From: Chloroflexota bacterium
GTDB taxonomy: Bacteria; Chloroflexota; Anaerolineae; Anaerolineales; Villigracilaceae
Assembly (NCBI GenBank): GCA_021414245.1
Contig: JAIOOU010000003.1
Location: 682,001-746,000 of the forward strand
DNA length: 64,000 nucleotides
Reading direction: 5' to 3'
Shown: positions 49,237 through 58,212 of the stretch, piece by piece
How positions within the stretch are numbered: position 1 is the stretch's first letter
How the letters are laid out: every line of letters starts with the position of its first letter
Made by a program: the position numbers and the translations under genes
The notes under the pieces: model-generated
What the model was told of the DNA's origin: nothing
Databases searched by the model: none
What the model saw: the letters and a program-made list of their open reading frames with translations, nothing else

Positions 49237-51765
49237 TTATTTTACGATGCCCAACAGACGCGGGAACCAATACCACAGAATGTCCGCGGCGGGTTTGCTG
49301 TGTATGGAAGCGGACTTGTCCTGCAGGGATGCGGGTGGATAATATCCGCGGCTGACAAAACCGGCGATCCACGGGCGCGTGTTGACCGCATTCAGGATCG
49401 CCTCGTAGATATCGGCCTGGGTTTGCAGGCTTAAACTCACAACTTCCATATCTCCATTGGGCCGGTTCAATGCGGTCCAATCGAAACAGCCGCCCTGACC
49501 ATTTGCGATACAACCGTTGGCGGCGCCTGTCGCGGATGGGTAGGCGATCGCGAGCGTGATCGGTTTGTTGAGCAAGGTCGCCAGCGGAGCGACTTCGTTA
49601 TCCAGCAGCCTTCCGGCTTCATTCGCGAAATCGGTCTTGGTGGCGCTCGGGTTGGTTGATAACGATGCAGACCATAGCAGATAGATCCCATCCACATCCT
49701 GCAGGAAGGTTAATGGCGCTTCCAAACTGGATTTTGTATAAGGCAGCGCCCATAACAACTGACCCTTGAAATGAGTCCGCACGTCCGCCAGAATGGATTT
49801 CCACTGGGCTTCCGCTTCAGCCGGGACATTGGACGGGCTTCCGTCCGGTAATTTTCCTCCGGGCAGGGCGGGTGTGGTCCAATCGCCGCCCAGGATGAGG
49901 GTCTGTGATCCGCTTTGGGCAGCCAGGTCTGCATAGTTGATGGCAAATGCACGATAGCGGGTGAACCAAGCCTGCCACCACTGCGCATCGCGCGGCGCAG
50001 ACTGCCAGAAGCCTGCGCTGGGCTGCGCGGAGGGATTGGAGGAGGCCGGGAAATTCGGTGTTGGGAACACGGATACGTTCAGGTTCAAAGCGCGGGCCTG
50101 GGAGATCATAATGGCTGAATCGATCCATAACGGGTCGCGGCCGGTGACCGGTGCAAAGCTTAACGGGGAAACGTTGGTGTACGTCCAGCTGGGGGTCAGG
50201 ATCACATTGTTCGCGCCCAGAGCCTGCACGTTCGCAAAAGCCTGCGGTGCATAATAAGACCAGTTCGGCCGGTAGGTGGATTGGAACTCGATGCCCGCCA
50301 TGAAATTTGCCGCGCGCGGGGTGATGGCTGCCCCGACCAGGGTGACCGGTTCGGGGTTCTCGAACCATTTCCAGGCGCTGATCGAATCCTGAATATCCTG
50401 GCTGACCAAACTTGTGGAAGCCTGTCTTCCAACCGGGGCGGCGCCCACGGTTTGCACATCGTCCGCGCTGCCGCACTGCCCGTTCCGGCAATATCGATAG
50501 GAGAAGGAGCCCAGTACATTCAGCGGACTGTACAGTTTATAAGCCCAGTGATTGTTGCCCAGCGGCCACATCGGGACGGGTTCCATCCAGCCAAAGGTGT
50601 TGAACTGCATGTAGATGATGTCGCCCGGCGGGGTGACGGAAGGAACCGTGACCTCAAACAGGATCGGCGAGGAGTCGCCGGCCGACCAGGAGGCGATCGA
50701 GTCATTCAAGGTGGTGTCCTGCGCGGGCACGGTGAATTCGCGCAGATTCCATTGACCGTCGAGTTTATGTTCGGCGTTCCAGTAACCGTCGCCGAGGGTG
50801 TATTTGTATTGGATGTGGGTGCCAGCCGGCAGTCCAATCGTGACGGAATATTTGCCGTCGGGCTGCAGGCTCATGATCGGCATGCGATCCGTATTGGTGC
50901 TGACGCCGCCCTGCAGGTCCGCAAAGGTGTTTCCAAGCTGCAGGATGTTTCCTGCGATACGCACAGGCACACCCGGGACCGTGGCTGCCGGAACCGAGGC
51001 GATGAAGGTGATGTTGACGAAGGGCACCGCCTTCACGCGCAGGTCCACGGTGGTGACATTCCCGGGGGCAACAGCTGCACCCTGTTGAAAGGTCTGGTAC
51101 CTGCCGTCGAGGCTGTAAACGATCAGGTTTTGCGTGCCCGCGGGCAGGCCGATCAATTCGAATTTTCCGGTTGAATCGGTGATCGACTGCACCCCGCCTG
51201 CACTGACCAGCATGTTCGGAAGCGGCGAACCGGTGTCCGAATTAAAAACCTGCCCGAGAATGGTTCCATTCGGGCGAGAATAGGATTTATCGCCCCAGTC
51301 TGCGATGATATCCTGCACATCCGCGGGGCCGGCCACAAAAACCATGCGGTAGCGGATGCCCGCATTCAGGCTCGTGTCCTCCAAAACCTGGGCGGCGCCC
51401 ATGCGCACGTACCGATACTTGACCACGGAATTAAACGGCAGAGGCAGGACGGCCGTATAGGTCAGCGAGTCACGCGCGCTCATCGGGTATTGGACTGCGT
51501 TCAATGAGAGGCCCGTGACCTCATCCATGACGGAGATGACCAGCTTTTCATTGGGACCGAGCGGCTCGGGCAGCGTTACCACGAAATTCGTTTGAGCCAC
51601 CGGTTGGGGGGTGGGCGCGGGAACCGTCACGCCCGGGATGGGCGTGGACGGGGTCGTATTGATCGGGTTCTGAAAAAGGGAAAGCGTGCAGGCCTGGCCG
51701 GCCAGTACAAGCATGACCGACGCACTCAGGATGCGTCGGAATAAGGGTGTGGACGATGTCTTCAT
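49237..51765 (-). CDS. Large surface lipoprotein with CBM/Ig-type domains and a GH113-like TIM-barrel end
   Basis: 842 residues. The signal SVMLVLAGQACTL gives lipobox GQAC. After a Pro-rich linker come beta modules: a carboxypeptidase-regulatory-like one (GTILGQVFNSDTGSPLPNMLV) and starch-binding-like ones (GTHIQYKYTLGDGYWNAEH; FSYRYCRNGQCG). The last third resembles a glycoside hydrolase TIM barrel (GTA/GH113-like): GIEFQSTYRPNWSYY, TLILGGDWTTPALPG, and the end HSKPAADILWYWF. Polysaccharide hydrolysis is inferred; catalytic residues are not assigned. GGAGGAG precedes the ATG. It lies next to the tat genes. Confidence 0.75.
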   Translation of the reverse strand: MKTSSTPLFRRILSASVMLVLAGQACTLSLFQNPINTTPSTPIPGVTVPAPTPQPVAQTNFVVTLPEPLGPNEKLVISVMDEVTGLSLNAVQYPMSARDSLTYTAVLPLPFNSVVKYRYVRMGAAQVLEDTSLNAGIRYRMVFVAGPADVQDIIADWGDKSYSRPNGTILGQVFNSDTGSPLPNMLVSAGGVQSITDSTGKFELIGLPAGTQNLIVYSLDGRYQTFQQGAAVAPGNVTTVDLRVKAVPFVNITFIASVPAATVPGVPVRIAGNILQLGNTFADLQGGVSTNTDRMPIMSLQPDGKYSVTIGLPAGTHIQYKYTLGDGYWNAEHKLDGQWNLREFTVPAQDTTLNDSIASWSAGDSSPILFEVTVPSVTPPGDIIYMQFNTFGWMEPVPMWPLGNNHWAYKLYSPLNVLGSFSYRYCRNGQCGSADDVQTVGAAPVGRQASTSLVSQDIQDSISAWKWFENPEPVTLVGAAITPRAANFMAGIEFQSTYRPNWSYYAPQAFANVQALGANNVILTPSWTYTNVSPLSFAPVTGRDPLWIDSAIMISQARALNLNVSVFPTPNFPASSNPSAQPSAGFWQSAPRDAQWWQAWFTRYRAFAINYADLAAQSGSQTLILGGDWTTPALPGGKLPDGSPSNVPAEAEAQWKSILADVRTHFKGQLLWALPYTKSSLEAPLTFLQDVDGIYLLWSASLSTNPSATKTDFANEAGRLLDNEVAPLATLLNKPITLAIAYPSATGAANGCIANGQGGCFDWTALNRPNGDMEVVSLSLQTQADIYEAILNAVNTRPWIAGFVSRGYYPPASLQDKSASIHSKPAADILWYWFPRLLGIVK

Positions 51766-51803
51766 TCTTTCTCCTCCGAACGGATGCCGCTTCGTTCCGC
51801 GCC

Positions 51804-52724
51804 TTATCCGGCTGCTTCCGGATCAGCGGTTTTCTGTGCCTCGGCATTTTTCTGCCTTCGCCCGGCGTAGGCGATGTAGCTCAGGCCGATGCTGATAAAG
51901 TATAACAAAATCATGGGGGCCATGACCAGTGCCTGATTGACCGGGTCAATGGTGGGGGTGATGACCGCGGCCACGATGGCGATGATCACAATGGCCAGCC
52001 TCCATTGTTCTGCAAGCACCCGCGGCTGGATCAATCCGATCGCAGACAGGACATAGATGACCAGCGGAAATTCAAAGGACACCCCGATCCAGAACATCAA
52101 CCCGGTCACAAAGGAATAATAGGATTGCGGGCGCAGTTCGGTCTTGATGGCAATGAATTTTTCCAGGAAAGGCAGGGCGGCCGGAAGCATGATGAAGAAG
52201 GTAAAGGCAGCCCCGCCCAGGAAGAAGATCGTGGCCAGTGGAATGCCCGCCAGACCCATCTTGCGTTCGCGCGGCTTTAATCCCGGGGCCGCGAACAGCC
52301 ATAATTCGAAGGCGATATAGGGGATGGCCAGGGCCACCCCGCACAGCAGGGCCACCTTCATAAATACGCCGACGGTCTCGGTCACATCGATGGCCACCAG
52401 TTTATCCATCCCACCGACCGGCTGTGCCAGGAAGAAGATGATCTTTTGCGTGAACAGGAAGGAAATGCTGACGGTCACCACCAGCGACAATAATGCCCGC
52501 AGCAGATGCATGCGCAGGGCTTCGATCTGGTCCCACAGCATCTGGCGTGTATCCGCATTGGTGGTCAGGTCAACGAACACCTCGGTCAACGGGCGCTCCT
52601 CCGGTTCCGTGTTCAGGAATTTGTTAAATTGACTGATCTTTCGGAAGGGGAACGCCAGAATATTAAAAACAAGGCGGAAGGGAAAGGTGAGCACCTTCCA
52701 CAGGCCGGACAGGAGTTTACGCAT
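51804..52724 (-). CDS. tatC: Twin-arginine translocase subunit TatC
   Basis: 306 residues, six membrane helices, with a long N-terminal extension (about 65 residues) not usual in TatC. It has EALRMHLLRALLSL, FMKVALLCGVALAIPYIAFELWLFAAPGLKPRER (the TatC hallmark), and AVITPTIDPVNQALVMAPMILLYFISI. Its start overlaps the tatA-like stop by eight bases, showing translational coupling. Together they form the receptor and pore for folded-protein export. Confidence 0.95.
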   Translation of the reverse strand: MRKLLSGLWKVLTFPFRLVFNILAFPFRKISQFNKFLNTEPEERPLTEVFVDLTTNADTRQMLWDQIEALRMHLLRALLSLVVTVSISFLFTQKIIFFLAQPVGGMDKLVAIDVTETVGVFMKVALLCGVALAIPYIAFELWLFAAPGLKPRERKMGLAGIPLATIFFLGGAAFTFFIMLPAALPFLEKFIAIKTELRPQSYYSFVTGLMFWIGVSFEFPLVIYVLSAIGLIQPRVLAEQWRLAIVIIAIVAAVITPTIDPVNQALVMAPMILLYFISIGLSYIAYAGRRQKNAEAQKTADPEAAG

Positions 52725-53094
52725 GATCTTGCGGGTCGCTTTCGTCTGCCTTGGGTTCGGCAGCCGGGGGGATGATCTTATTTTCCGGAACCGGCTGTGA
52801 GCGGAACGGAACGTTCGGATTGTTGGGCCGGCCGGGGGCGGGGGTCGGGCCGTTGTTCATTTGATTCCCGATCTGATTCAACTCCTCATTCGCTTCGCGC
52901 ATCAGCCGGTTGGGCAGAGTACGCAGTTCGCGCGAGGTCTGCTGGAACATCTTCCAGCCGTCGGACGTGACGATCTCGCGCAGGAATTTTCCAATCGTTT
53001 TGCCCGCTTTTTGCATATCCTTCGGACCGAGGATGATCAGCGCGACCACCACGATGAAGACAAGTTCAGACATGCCGATGCCAAGAATTTCCAT
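52717..53094 (-). CDS. tatA: Sec-independent translocase protein TatA/TatB-like
   Basis: 125 residues. It starts MEILGIGMSELVFIVVVALIILGPKDM, the transmembrane helix plus FGP-type hinge (here LGPKD), followed by an amphipathic helix (KAGKTIGKFLREIV), then a Pro/Asn-rich tail. The long C-terminus is TatB-like, but a separate TatB is not seen, so either subunit name is possible. It overlaps tatC and follows nusB by three bases. Confidence 0.88.
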   Translation of the reverse strand: MEILGIGMSELVFIVVVALIILGPKDMQKAGKTIGKFLREIVTSDGWKMFQQTSRELRTLPNRLMREANEELNQIGNQMNNGPTPAPGRPNNPNVPFRSQPVPENKIIPPAAEPKADESDPQDHA

Positions 53095-53097
53095 GGT

Positions 53098-53559
53098 TTA
53101 TTTTTCCATATCCGCTTCGTGAGCGAGTCTGTTTTTGATGATCTGGTGGATCTCGTGTTCGTGCTCGACCAGCGTGCCAAGCACGCCGTTGATGAAGCGC
53201 GGCGCGGAATCCGAGCCGTATAGTTTTGCCAGTTCCACGGCCTCGTTGATGGCCACCTTGACCGGGGTTTCGCGGGAGACGGCAAACTCCCAGAAGGCGA
53301 TGCGCAGGATGTTTCGGTCAATGGCCGCGATCTGGTCGAGCGGCCATTCGGGGGCGTATTTCGCGATCAGTTGATCGAGGTCCTGGGTCAGCGGCAGCAC
53401 GCCGAAGATGATCTTGCGCGCAAAATCGGCCAGGTCATCGCTCAGCGCGGTTTCCTCCAGCCGTGTTTTCAACACGTCGGTCGGAAGATGATTGTTGGCA
53501 ATATCGGTTTCGTAAAGTACTTGCAGGGCCAGCGAGCGCGCCCTGGATCGGGGTTTCAT
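53098..53559 (-). CDS. nusB: Transcription antitermination factor NusB
   Basis: 153 residues, all-helical NusB, which joins NusE in rRNA antitermination. It has RSRARSLALQVLYETDIAN, DLDQLIAKYAPEWPLDQIAAIDRNILRIAFWEF and VAINEAVELAKLYGSDSAPRFINGVLG, a strong family match. The start at 53559 is the usual NusB N-terminus (MKPRSRAR); a slightly longer ATG at 53574 overlaps the Asp23 stop and cannot be excluded. It is followed tightly by tatA. Confidence 0.93.
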   Translation of the reverse strand: MKPRSRARSLALQVLYETDIANNHLPTDVLKTRLEETALSDDLADFARKIIFGVLPLTQDLDQLIAKYAPEWPLDQIAAIDRNILRIAFWEFAVSRETPVKVAINEAVELAKLYGSDSAPRFINGVLGTLVEHEHEIHQIIKNRLAHEADMEK

Positions 53560-53563
53560 GCTT

Positions 53564-53911
53564 TCAGGCCTCATTATCCTCGTAATCAATGTCTTCAATG
53601 TGAATGTTGACGTGGCCGATCTCCATGCCCACCATTTCCTGGATCGAACGGGCCACGTTTTGCTGGACGTTGCGGCTGACCTCGCGGATGTTGACGTCCT
53701 GCTGAAGCACAAGGTGCAGGTCCACGAAGACCGTATTCTCCTCCGTTTCAATGCGGACCCCGTCGCCTGCTCCCCGTTTAAACAGGCGATTTACGCCCCC
53801 GGAGACGGGAGCCAGCCGGCTGACGCCGGGCACACTTAATGCAGCCAGACGCGCAATGGTGGTCAGCACGTCCGGGGATACAGTGGTTTTTCCTTGAGCG
53901 TTTTCTGTCAT
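53564..53911 (-). CDS. Asp23/Gls24 family envelope-stress protein
   Basis: 115 residues of the Asp23/YloU family, present in many monoderms. It has VSPDVLTTIARLAALSVPGVSRL and the beta/alpha end VFVDLHLVLQQDVNIREVSRNVQQNVARSIQEMVGM..VNIHIEDI. Usually membrane-associated and linked to alkaline/envelope stress. GGAG precedes the ATG. In many monoderms it stands just upstream of nusB, as here. Confidence 0.9.
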   Translation of the reverse strand: MTENAQGKTTVSPDVLTTIARLAALSVPGVSRLAPVSGGVNRLFKRGAGDGVRIETEENTVFVDLHLVLQQDVNIREVSRNVQQNVARSIQEMVGMEIGHVNIHIEDIDYEDNEA

Positions 53912-53913
53912 TC

Positions 53914-54264
53914 TTACTCCAGTTTTTTATCGGATATCGAAGAGACGAACGGCTGGGCCGGGCTGTCCGGCTGGCGGATACGGCGCAGGGCCACGGTCAC
54001 AATGACGGCCACAGCGATTACCGCGCCGATCTCGAAGACAATCACGAGCAGGGTCGGGTCAAAGTTGCTCATTCCGGCGATGATTCCGATGCCGAAGCTT
54101 CCGCAAAAAACACCGGGAAGCAGAGCGGCCATCAGTGCGCCCAGCAGGCGGACCGGGCTGCCCTCGGCTTTGTAGCCTTTGCCTACGATCCAGGCGGGCA
54201 TTTTGGCGGTGAAGAGCGCATACACGCCGGCGACCAGAAAGGCAAGTTCCAGAATTAAGATCAT
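53914..54264 (-). CDS. Small three-helix membrane protein
   Basis: 116 residues with helices near 5-22, 35-62 and 70-95; the second includes LLGALMAALLPGVFCGSFGIGI. The C-terminus is short and charged. GGAGG precedes the ATG. It lies directly upstream of the Asp23 gene (2 bp gap), so it is co-transcribed with the asp23-nusB-tat cluster. I know no function. Confidence 0.7.
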   Translation of the reverse strand: MILILELAFLVAGVYALFTAKMPAWIVGKGYKAEGSPVRLLGALMAALLPGVFCGSFGIGIIAGMSNFDPTLLVIVFEIGAVIAVAVIVTVALRRIRQPDSPAQPFVSSISDKKLE

Positions 54265-54291
54265 GATGGTTCCTCCTCGATAATTTGGATG

Positions 54292-55044
54292 CTACATCAT
54301 CGCCATGCCGCCATCCACGCCCAGAACCTGGCCGGTGATGTACGCGGCTTCATCGGAGGCGAGGAACGCGGCGGCGAATGCGATTTCTTCGGGTTTGCCC
54401 TTGCGGGCCAGGGGGACCATCTTTAAGGCGGCTTCCAGAATTTCCGGGGTCATGTCCGAGAGGATCTCGGTATCCACAAAGCCGGGTGCAATGGCGTTGA
54501 CTGTGATGTTGCGGGCAGCCACTTCGCGGGCCAGGGCTTTTGTAAACCCGATCTGACCGGCTTTGGAGGCCGAGTAATTGGTCTGCCCGGGATTGCCCAT
54601 CTGACCGGCCACGGAGGCCATGTTGATGATGCGCCCGACGCGCTTGCGCATCATGTGTTTGACGGCGGCTTTCGAGCAGTTGAAGGTGCTCTTCAAATTG
54701 GTATTGATGACGGCATCCCAATCGGCTTCGGGCATCATCATGATCAACTGGTCGCGGGTGATGCCGGCATTGTTGACCAGGATTCCCAGGTCACCGAAGG
54801 TCTCCACGCTGAATTTCACCAGGGCCTCCGCTTGTTTGAAATCGGAAACGTCGGCCTGATGCGCGGCGGCTTTTCCGCCCGCAGCCTGGATCTGTTTAAC
54901 GACTTCCTCGGCGGATTCGGGTGACTTGTTGTAATTGACCACCACAGCCGCGCCGCGCGCTGCGAATTCGAGGGCGATGGCGCGTCCAATGCCGCGCGAA
55001 CCGCCGGTGACAAGTGCTACTTTATTCTCAAGCGATAAGGTCAT
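54292..55044 (-). CDS. fabG: 3-oxoacyl-ACP reductase FabG
   Basis: A 250-residue SDR enzyme, reducing beta-ketoacyl-ACP with NADPH in fatty-acid synthesis. It has the cofactor motif VTGGSRGIGRAIA, NNAGITRDQLIMMM, the catalytic set (Asn, Ser in NMASVAGQ, and Tyr/Lys in NYSASKAGQ), and the FabG C-terminus YITGQVLGVDGGMAM. The IT-RD..MMM segment is the usual FabG mark, though a related 3-oxoacyl reductase of another pathway is possible. It is upstream of the membrane gene/asp23 cluster. Confidence 0.93.
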   Translation of the reverse strand: MTLSLENKVALVTGGSRGIGRAIALEFAARGAAVVVNYNKSPESAEEVVKQIQAAGGKAAAHQADVSDFKQAEALVKFSVETFGDLGILVNNAGITRDQLIMMMPEADWDAVINTNLKSTFNCSKAAVKHMMRKRVGRIINMASVAGQMGNPGQTNYSASKAGQIGFTKALAREVAARNITVNAIAPGFVDTEILSDMTPEILEAALKMVPLARKGKPEEIAFAAAFLASDEAAYITGQVLGVDGGMAMM

Positions 55045-55065
55045 GGGTAGGGTTCCTGTGTTTTC

Positions 55066-55165
55066 ATGTCATTGCAAAGGCGGGTGTTCTTTCGCCCAAG
55101 GCAATCTCATGTTAATCGGGGCTGCTTCGTCGGGGCGCTTCGCGCACCCTTTTCGCAACAACATT
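55066..55165. repeat. REP-like repeat region upstream of fabG
   Basis: A short segment (about 55.07-55.12 kb) carries GTCATTGC and GGCAAT with GGCG/CGCC inside, and a further GCTTCGTCGGGGCGCTTCG element. These pieces look like parts of a dispersed palindromic repeat related to that at 1320-1366. There is no gene in this stretch. Repeat boundaries are approximate. Confidence 0.35.
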
Positions 55166-55178
55166 ATATTAATTGGAA

Positions 55179-55877
55179 TTATACACTCTGTTCCACGGGA
55201 GCCGGCGGCTTGAGGCCAAAGGCCAGTCCCAGACCGCCGCCGAGGGCCAGGATGGCGGCCCACAGGAAGGCGTCCTCCCAAAAGCGGATCGGGAACAGGC
55301 GGATCAGGGTATCCGAATAATAGAAGAGCCAGGAATCTCCGGTGAAGAATACCTGATGGAAGAGGCTGAAAAATTCCCAGAATACATCCGGGTTGACGGC
55401 GATGCCCACGCCTGCGATCAGTCCCAGGGCGGTGGCAAGGCCGATCATCCACAATCCCCCCCGGCGCAGGCCGCGGATGTATTCAGAGGTCCATTTTCCC
55501 CGATGGGCAAACACGGCCAGCGCGATCAAAATAAAAAGCGAAACATACCAGGCGGTCAGTGCGCCGCGCACCACATTCTTTACATCCGCCATGTGATTGA
55601 GCTCGCGCCGGTTATAGAGTGGACTGCCGTCTTCGAATTTCAGGTCGCCGAGATAGGAGATGTCGGAGGAATTAACCAGATACTTGAGTGCAAAGGGTGC
55701 CCAGTGCAGGCGTTCGGCCTGGGTCATGCCATATTCGTCCGCGGGGAAGTACGGCATTCTGTATTCCACGTTGATGAAGATCGGGCTGAGTAATATTCGC
55801 AAGGCTGTGCCGATCAGGGCCAGAGGTACAAGCAGGGAGATCAGATGGGAAAGAACGACGGGGAGTTTGGGTTTCAT
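55179..55877 (-). CDS. TIGR01906/DUF1461 family integral membrane protein
   Basis: About 232 residues. It has an N-terminal membrane helix, an extracytoplasmic region (about 30-100), three further helices, and the family's C-terminal FHQVFFTGDSWLFYYSDTLIRLFPIRFWEDAFLW. Function is unknown. The ATG at 55877 is preferred over a TTG three codons upstream, though neither has a clear ribosome site. It lies upstream of fabG with a repeat-rich gap between. Confidence 0.87.
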   Translation of the reverse strand: MKPKLPVVLSHLISLLVPLALIGTALRILLSPIFINVEYRMPYFPADEYGMTQAERLHWAPFALKYLVNSSDISYLGDLKFEDGSPLYNRRELNHMADVKNVVRGALTAWYVSLFILIALAVFAHRGKWTSEYIRGLRRGGLWMIGLATALGLIAGVGIAVNPDVFWEFFSLFHQVFFTGDSWLFYYSDTLIRLFPIRFWEDAFLWAAILALGGGLGLAFGLKPPAPVEQSV

Positions 55878-55936
55878 AAGGTTCAATCTTGGTCTTGAAA
55901 GGGCGCTGCCTGGGAGCTGTGCGGCGGGAGGCTGTG

Positions 55937-57487
55937 TTACTGTAAGAACTTCAGCCCGCCTTTGAGTACAAAACTGACCACCATGTCATTGACGATCCAC
56001 TCAATGGGTGCCAGGTCGTCGGTAAAGACCGTGGTCTTGGTATAGCCTTCCTTGAGATTGGTATACGTGGAGGCCATGGCTCCCACCAGCAGGGGCTCGA
56101 CGGTCGGATCATTGGCCAGAGCGGACAGGTTCGCGGACAGGTTGTCCGGGCTGGTAGGCTGCATGGTGGCGAAGATCATGGTGTTGAGCGTGCCGGGGAT
56201 GTCCATGATGTGAATGGACGGGAAGACCGTGCTCATCGTGGTGGCCAGCCCGTCGATCAGGCGGCGGTCGCCCGGCACGGATCCCACATTGATGGTCAGC
56301 ACCCCGCTGTCGGTTAAGTGCGAAGCGATGATCTGAAAGAATTCCTGCGTGGTCATGTGCGGGGGAATGTACGGCGGACGGTACGCGTCCACGGCGATGA
56401 TGTCATATTGGTACGGGCTGCGCTCCAAATTCAAACGTCCGTCGCCGATGTGGACCGTCAGGTTGGGCAGGTTCAAGCCAAAATATTTTTCGCCCACCTC
56501 CACGATCTTTTCATCCAATTCAAAGCCGTCGATCGGGATGTCCCCATAAATGGCTGTGGCCTGCCGCGCGGCGGTGCCAGCGGCCAGACCTACGATGGCC
56601 ATGCGGTGCACGTCTTCAAGCCTGCGGTTGGCGTAAAAAAAAGGGCCGACCGAGAACTGCTCCCAGGGCCCGCCGTAATTCAAAGTGTCTGGATGATAAA
56701 TGGAGTGGATGCCCTGTCCGTCGTTCAGGCGCAGCAGGGTGTAGCCGTTGATCTCCTGCACCTGGATGTAGTTGTACGCGGATTCGGTTTCGTAGACCTG
56801 TCCCGTGTTGTTCTTGAGCGCACCTCCCGCGGCGACGATCGCCACCAGGGAAAGCACGATCGGCATCCAGATCAATTTCAACATTTCGGCGCGGCTGGCG
56901 AATCTCGCCAGGCCGATCAGGGCCACGATTAATAGAAACAAGCCGAACACAAAAAATGTCAGTTTGGTGCCGATGGTCGGGATGGTCAGCAGGGTCGGCA
57001 GGAAGGTGCCAATAAAGGACCCCAGCGTGGAGATGGCATAGATCTGCCCGGAGACCTGGCCGGCCCGGGCGGGATTGTCCACCGACAGGCGGATGGCAAA
57101 AGGCGAGATCGCGCCCAGCAGGGTGATGGGCACACTGAAGAGGATCAAGACCGCGACGAAGGAACCCGCCATGATGCCGACGCTCAACGCTTCAAAAGCG
57201 GTCGCTGCCGACCTGAGAACGGGTCCCGCGATATAGGGCACAAGGCCGATCGTGAAGGCGCCCCATGCCAAAATGCGGTACATCGCGCCGGGCGTGGGAT
57301 TCCTGTCGGCCCATTTGCCGCCCAGGAAATAGCCGAGCGTGAGATAGATCAGGATCAAGCCGATGATGCTGGCCCAGACCAAATTGCTGGTGCCGAAGAC
57401 GTTGCCGATCAAACGCCCGGCGGCCAGTTCGGCGGCGAGCGTGGTCATGCCGGAGACGAAGACGGTGAAGAGCAGGTATTTTTTCAT
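55937..57487 (-). CDS. Fused MFS-like membrane/spermidine synthase-like protein
   Basis: 516 residues. The N-terminal half has about seven membrane helices (FVSGMTTLAAELAAGRLIG at the start, and LGYFLGGKWADRNPTPG). The C-terminal half is a Rossmann methyltransferase/spermidine-synthase-like domain with VGLAAGTAARQATAIYGD, IDGFELDEKIVEVG, YDIIAVDAYRPPYIP and FFQIIASHLTDSGVL. Such fused proteins are widespread and their substrate is mostly unknown. A TATAAT (57514-57519, minus) lies upstream with a leader of about 22 nt. Confidence 0.9.
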   Translation of the reverse strand: MKKYLLFTVFVSGMTTLAAELAAGRLIGNVFGTSNLVWASIIGLILIYLTLGYFLGGKWADRNPTPGAMYRILAWGAFTIGLVPYIAGPVLRSAATAFEALSVGIMAGSFVAVLILFSVPITLLGAISPFAIRLSVDNPARAGQVSGQIYAISTLGSFIGTFLPTLLTIPTIGTKLTFFVFGLFLLIVALIGLARFASRAEMLKLIWMPIVLSLVAIVAAGGALKNNTGQVYETESAYNYIQVQEINGYTLLRLNDGQGIHSIYHPDTLNYGGPWEQFSVGPFFYANRRLEDVHRMAIVGLAAGTAARQATAIYGDIPIDGFELDEKIVEVGEKYFGLNLPNLTVHIGDGRLNLERSPYQYDIIAVDAYRPPYIPPHMTTQEFFQIIASHLTDSGVLTINVGSVPGDRRLIDGLATTMSTVFPSIHIMDIPGTLNTMIFATMQPTSPDNLSANLSALANDPTVEPLLVGAMASTYTNLKEGYTKTTVFTDDLAPIEWIVNDMVVSFVLKGGLKFLQ

Positions 57488-57636
57488 GGTTTGTCCGTGG
57501 AAGAAGATGGGGCGATTATACCCGCAGGATGGTTTTTACCGCGAAGGTTGCAGAGGAATGTGAAGAAAATGGCGCGGATCCATGCTTAAGAGTCTATTTA
57601 CTTTTCCGTAGATTTGGTGTGAGCTCGCAGGGTTTT

Positions 57637-58212
57637 TTATTTTGATTCGGACAGGACGCGTTCGAGCAGATCGGTGACCTTGAGCTCATTCGCCCATTTC
57701 CGTAAATACTCAAGGTCGAGATCACCCTCCCGTGTCTTTAATACTCCCAGGATGTCACGCCATTGACGATCCGATACTTCGCCACCGATTCTATACCATT
57801 CAAGTTTGGACAGGACGACATCTTCCGGGCTGGCGAAGTTGGCGCTGATTTCCGTTTCAAGTGCGAAGGATTGTCTTTGTGCGCGGGCAAATTGGGATTC
57901 TTGGTATGGGCGTGCACTTGGAATGAATACATCCACTTTAAACATGCTTTCCTTGTGAATGATATTAAAGCTTGAATTATGCAAAATGGACTCGGCGATC
58001 ATTTGTTCGTCAATAAAGAATTCATCCTGCAAAGCCAGAACGAACGGCCTGACATGTTCCGGCCTCATTTCCGCGACGATATCCGAGTCCTGGGTGGTGC
58101 GTACCATGCCGTACAATGTGCTGGCGAGCGAACCGCCGATTAGATACGGCGTGCCAAGGTCCTCCAAAACGCCTGTAACCTTTATGGTGACTTCAATTGG
58201 CTCATTTTGCAT
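57637..58212 (-). CDS. Nucleotidyltransferase-fold protein (AbiEii/MNT-like)
   Basis: About 191 residues from an ATG at 58212 (the longer frame is not supported). It has the NTase core LGTPYLIGGSLASTLYGMVRTTQDSDIVAE (GGS...D-x-D), KVDVFIPSARPYQE, and SPEDVVLSKLEWYRIGGE, typical of the nucleotidyltransferase AbiEii/AbiGii toxin group. Its start overlaps the stop of the upstream small gene by 11 bp, indicating a coupled pair. Many such NTases AMPylate or tRNA-modify a partner; here neither is shown. Confidence 0.82.
   Translation of the reverse strand: MQNEPIEVTIKVTGVLEDLGTPYLIGGSLASTLYGMVRTTQDSDIVAEMRPEHVRPFVLALQDEFFIDEQMIAESILHNSSFNIIHKESMFKVDVFIPSARPYQESQFARAQRQSFALETEISANFASPEDVVLSKLEWYRIGGEVSDRQWRDILGVLKTREGDLDLEYLRKWANELKVTDLLERVLSESK

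Noticed and set aside
50281-51174. 297-codon frame antisense to the large lipoprotein
   Set aside because: It lies within 49237-51765, whose lipobox and domains are clear; no family is seen on the plus strand.
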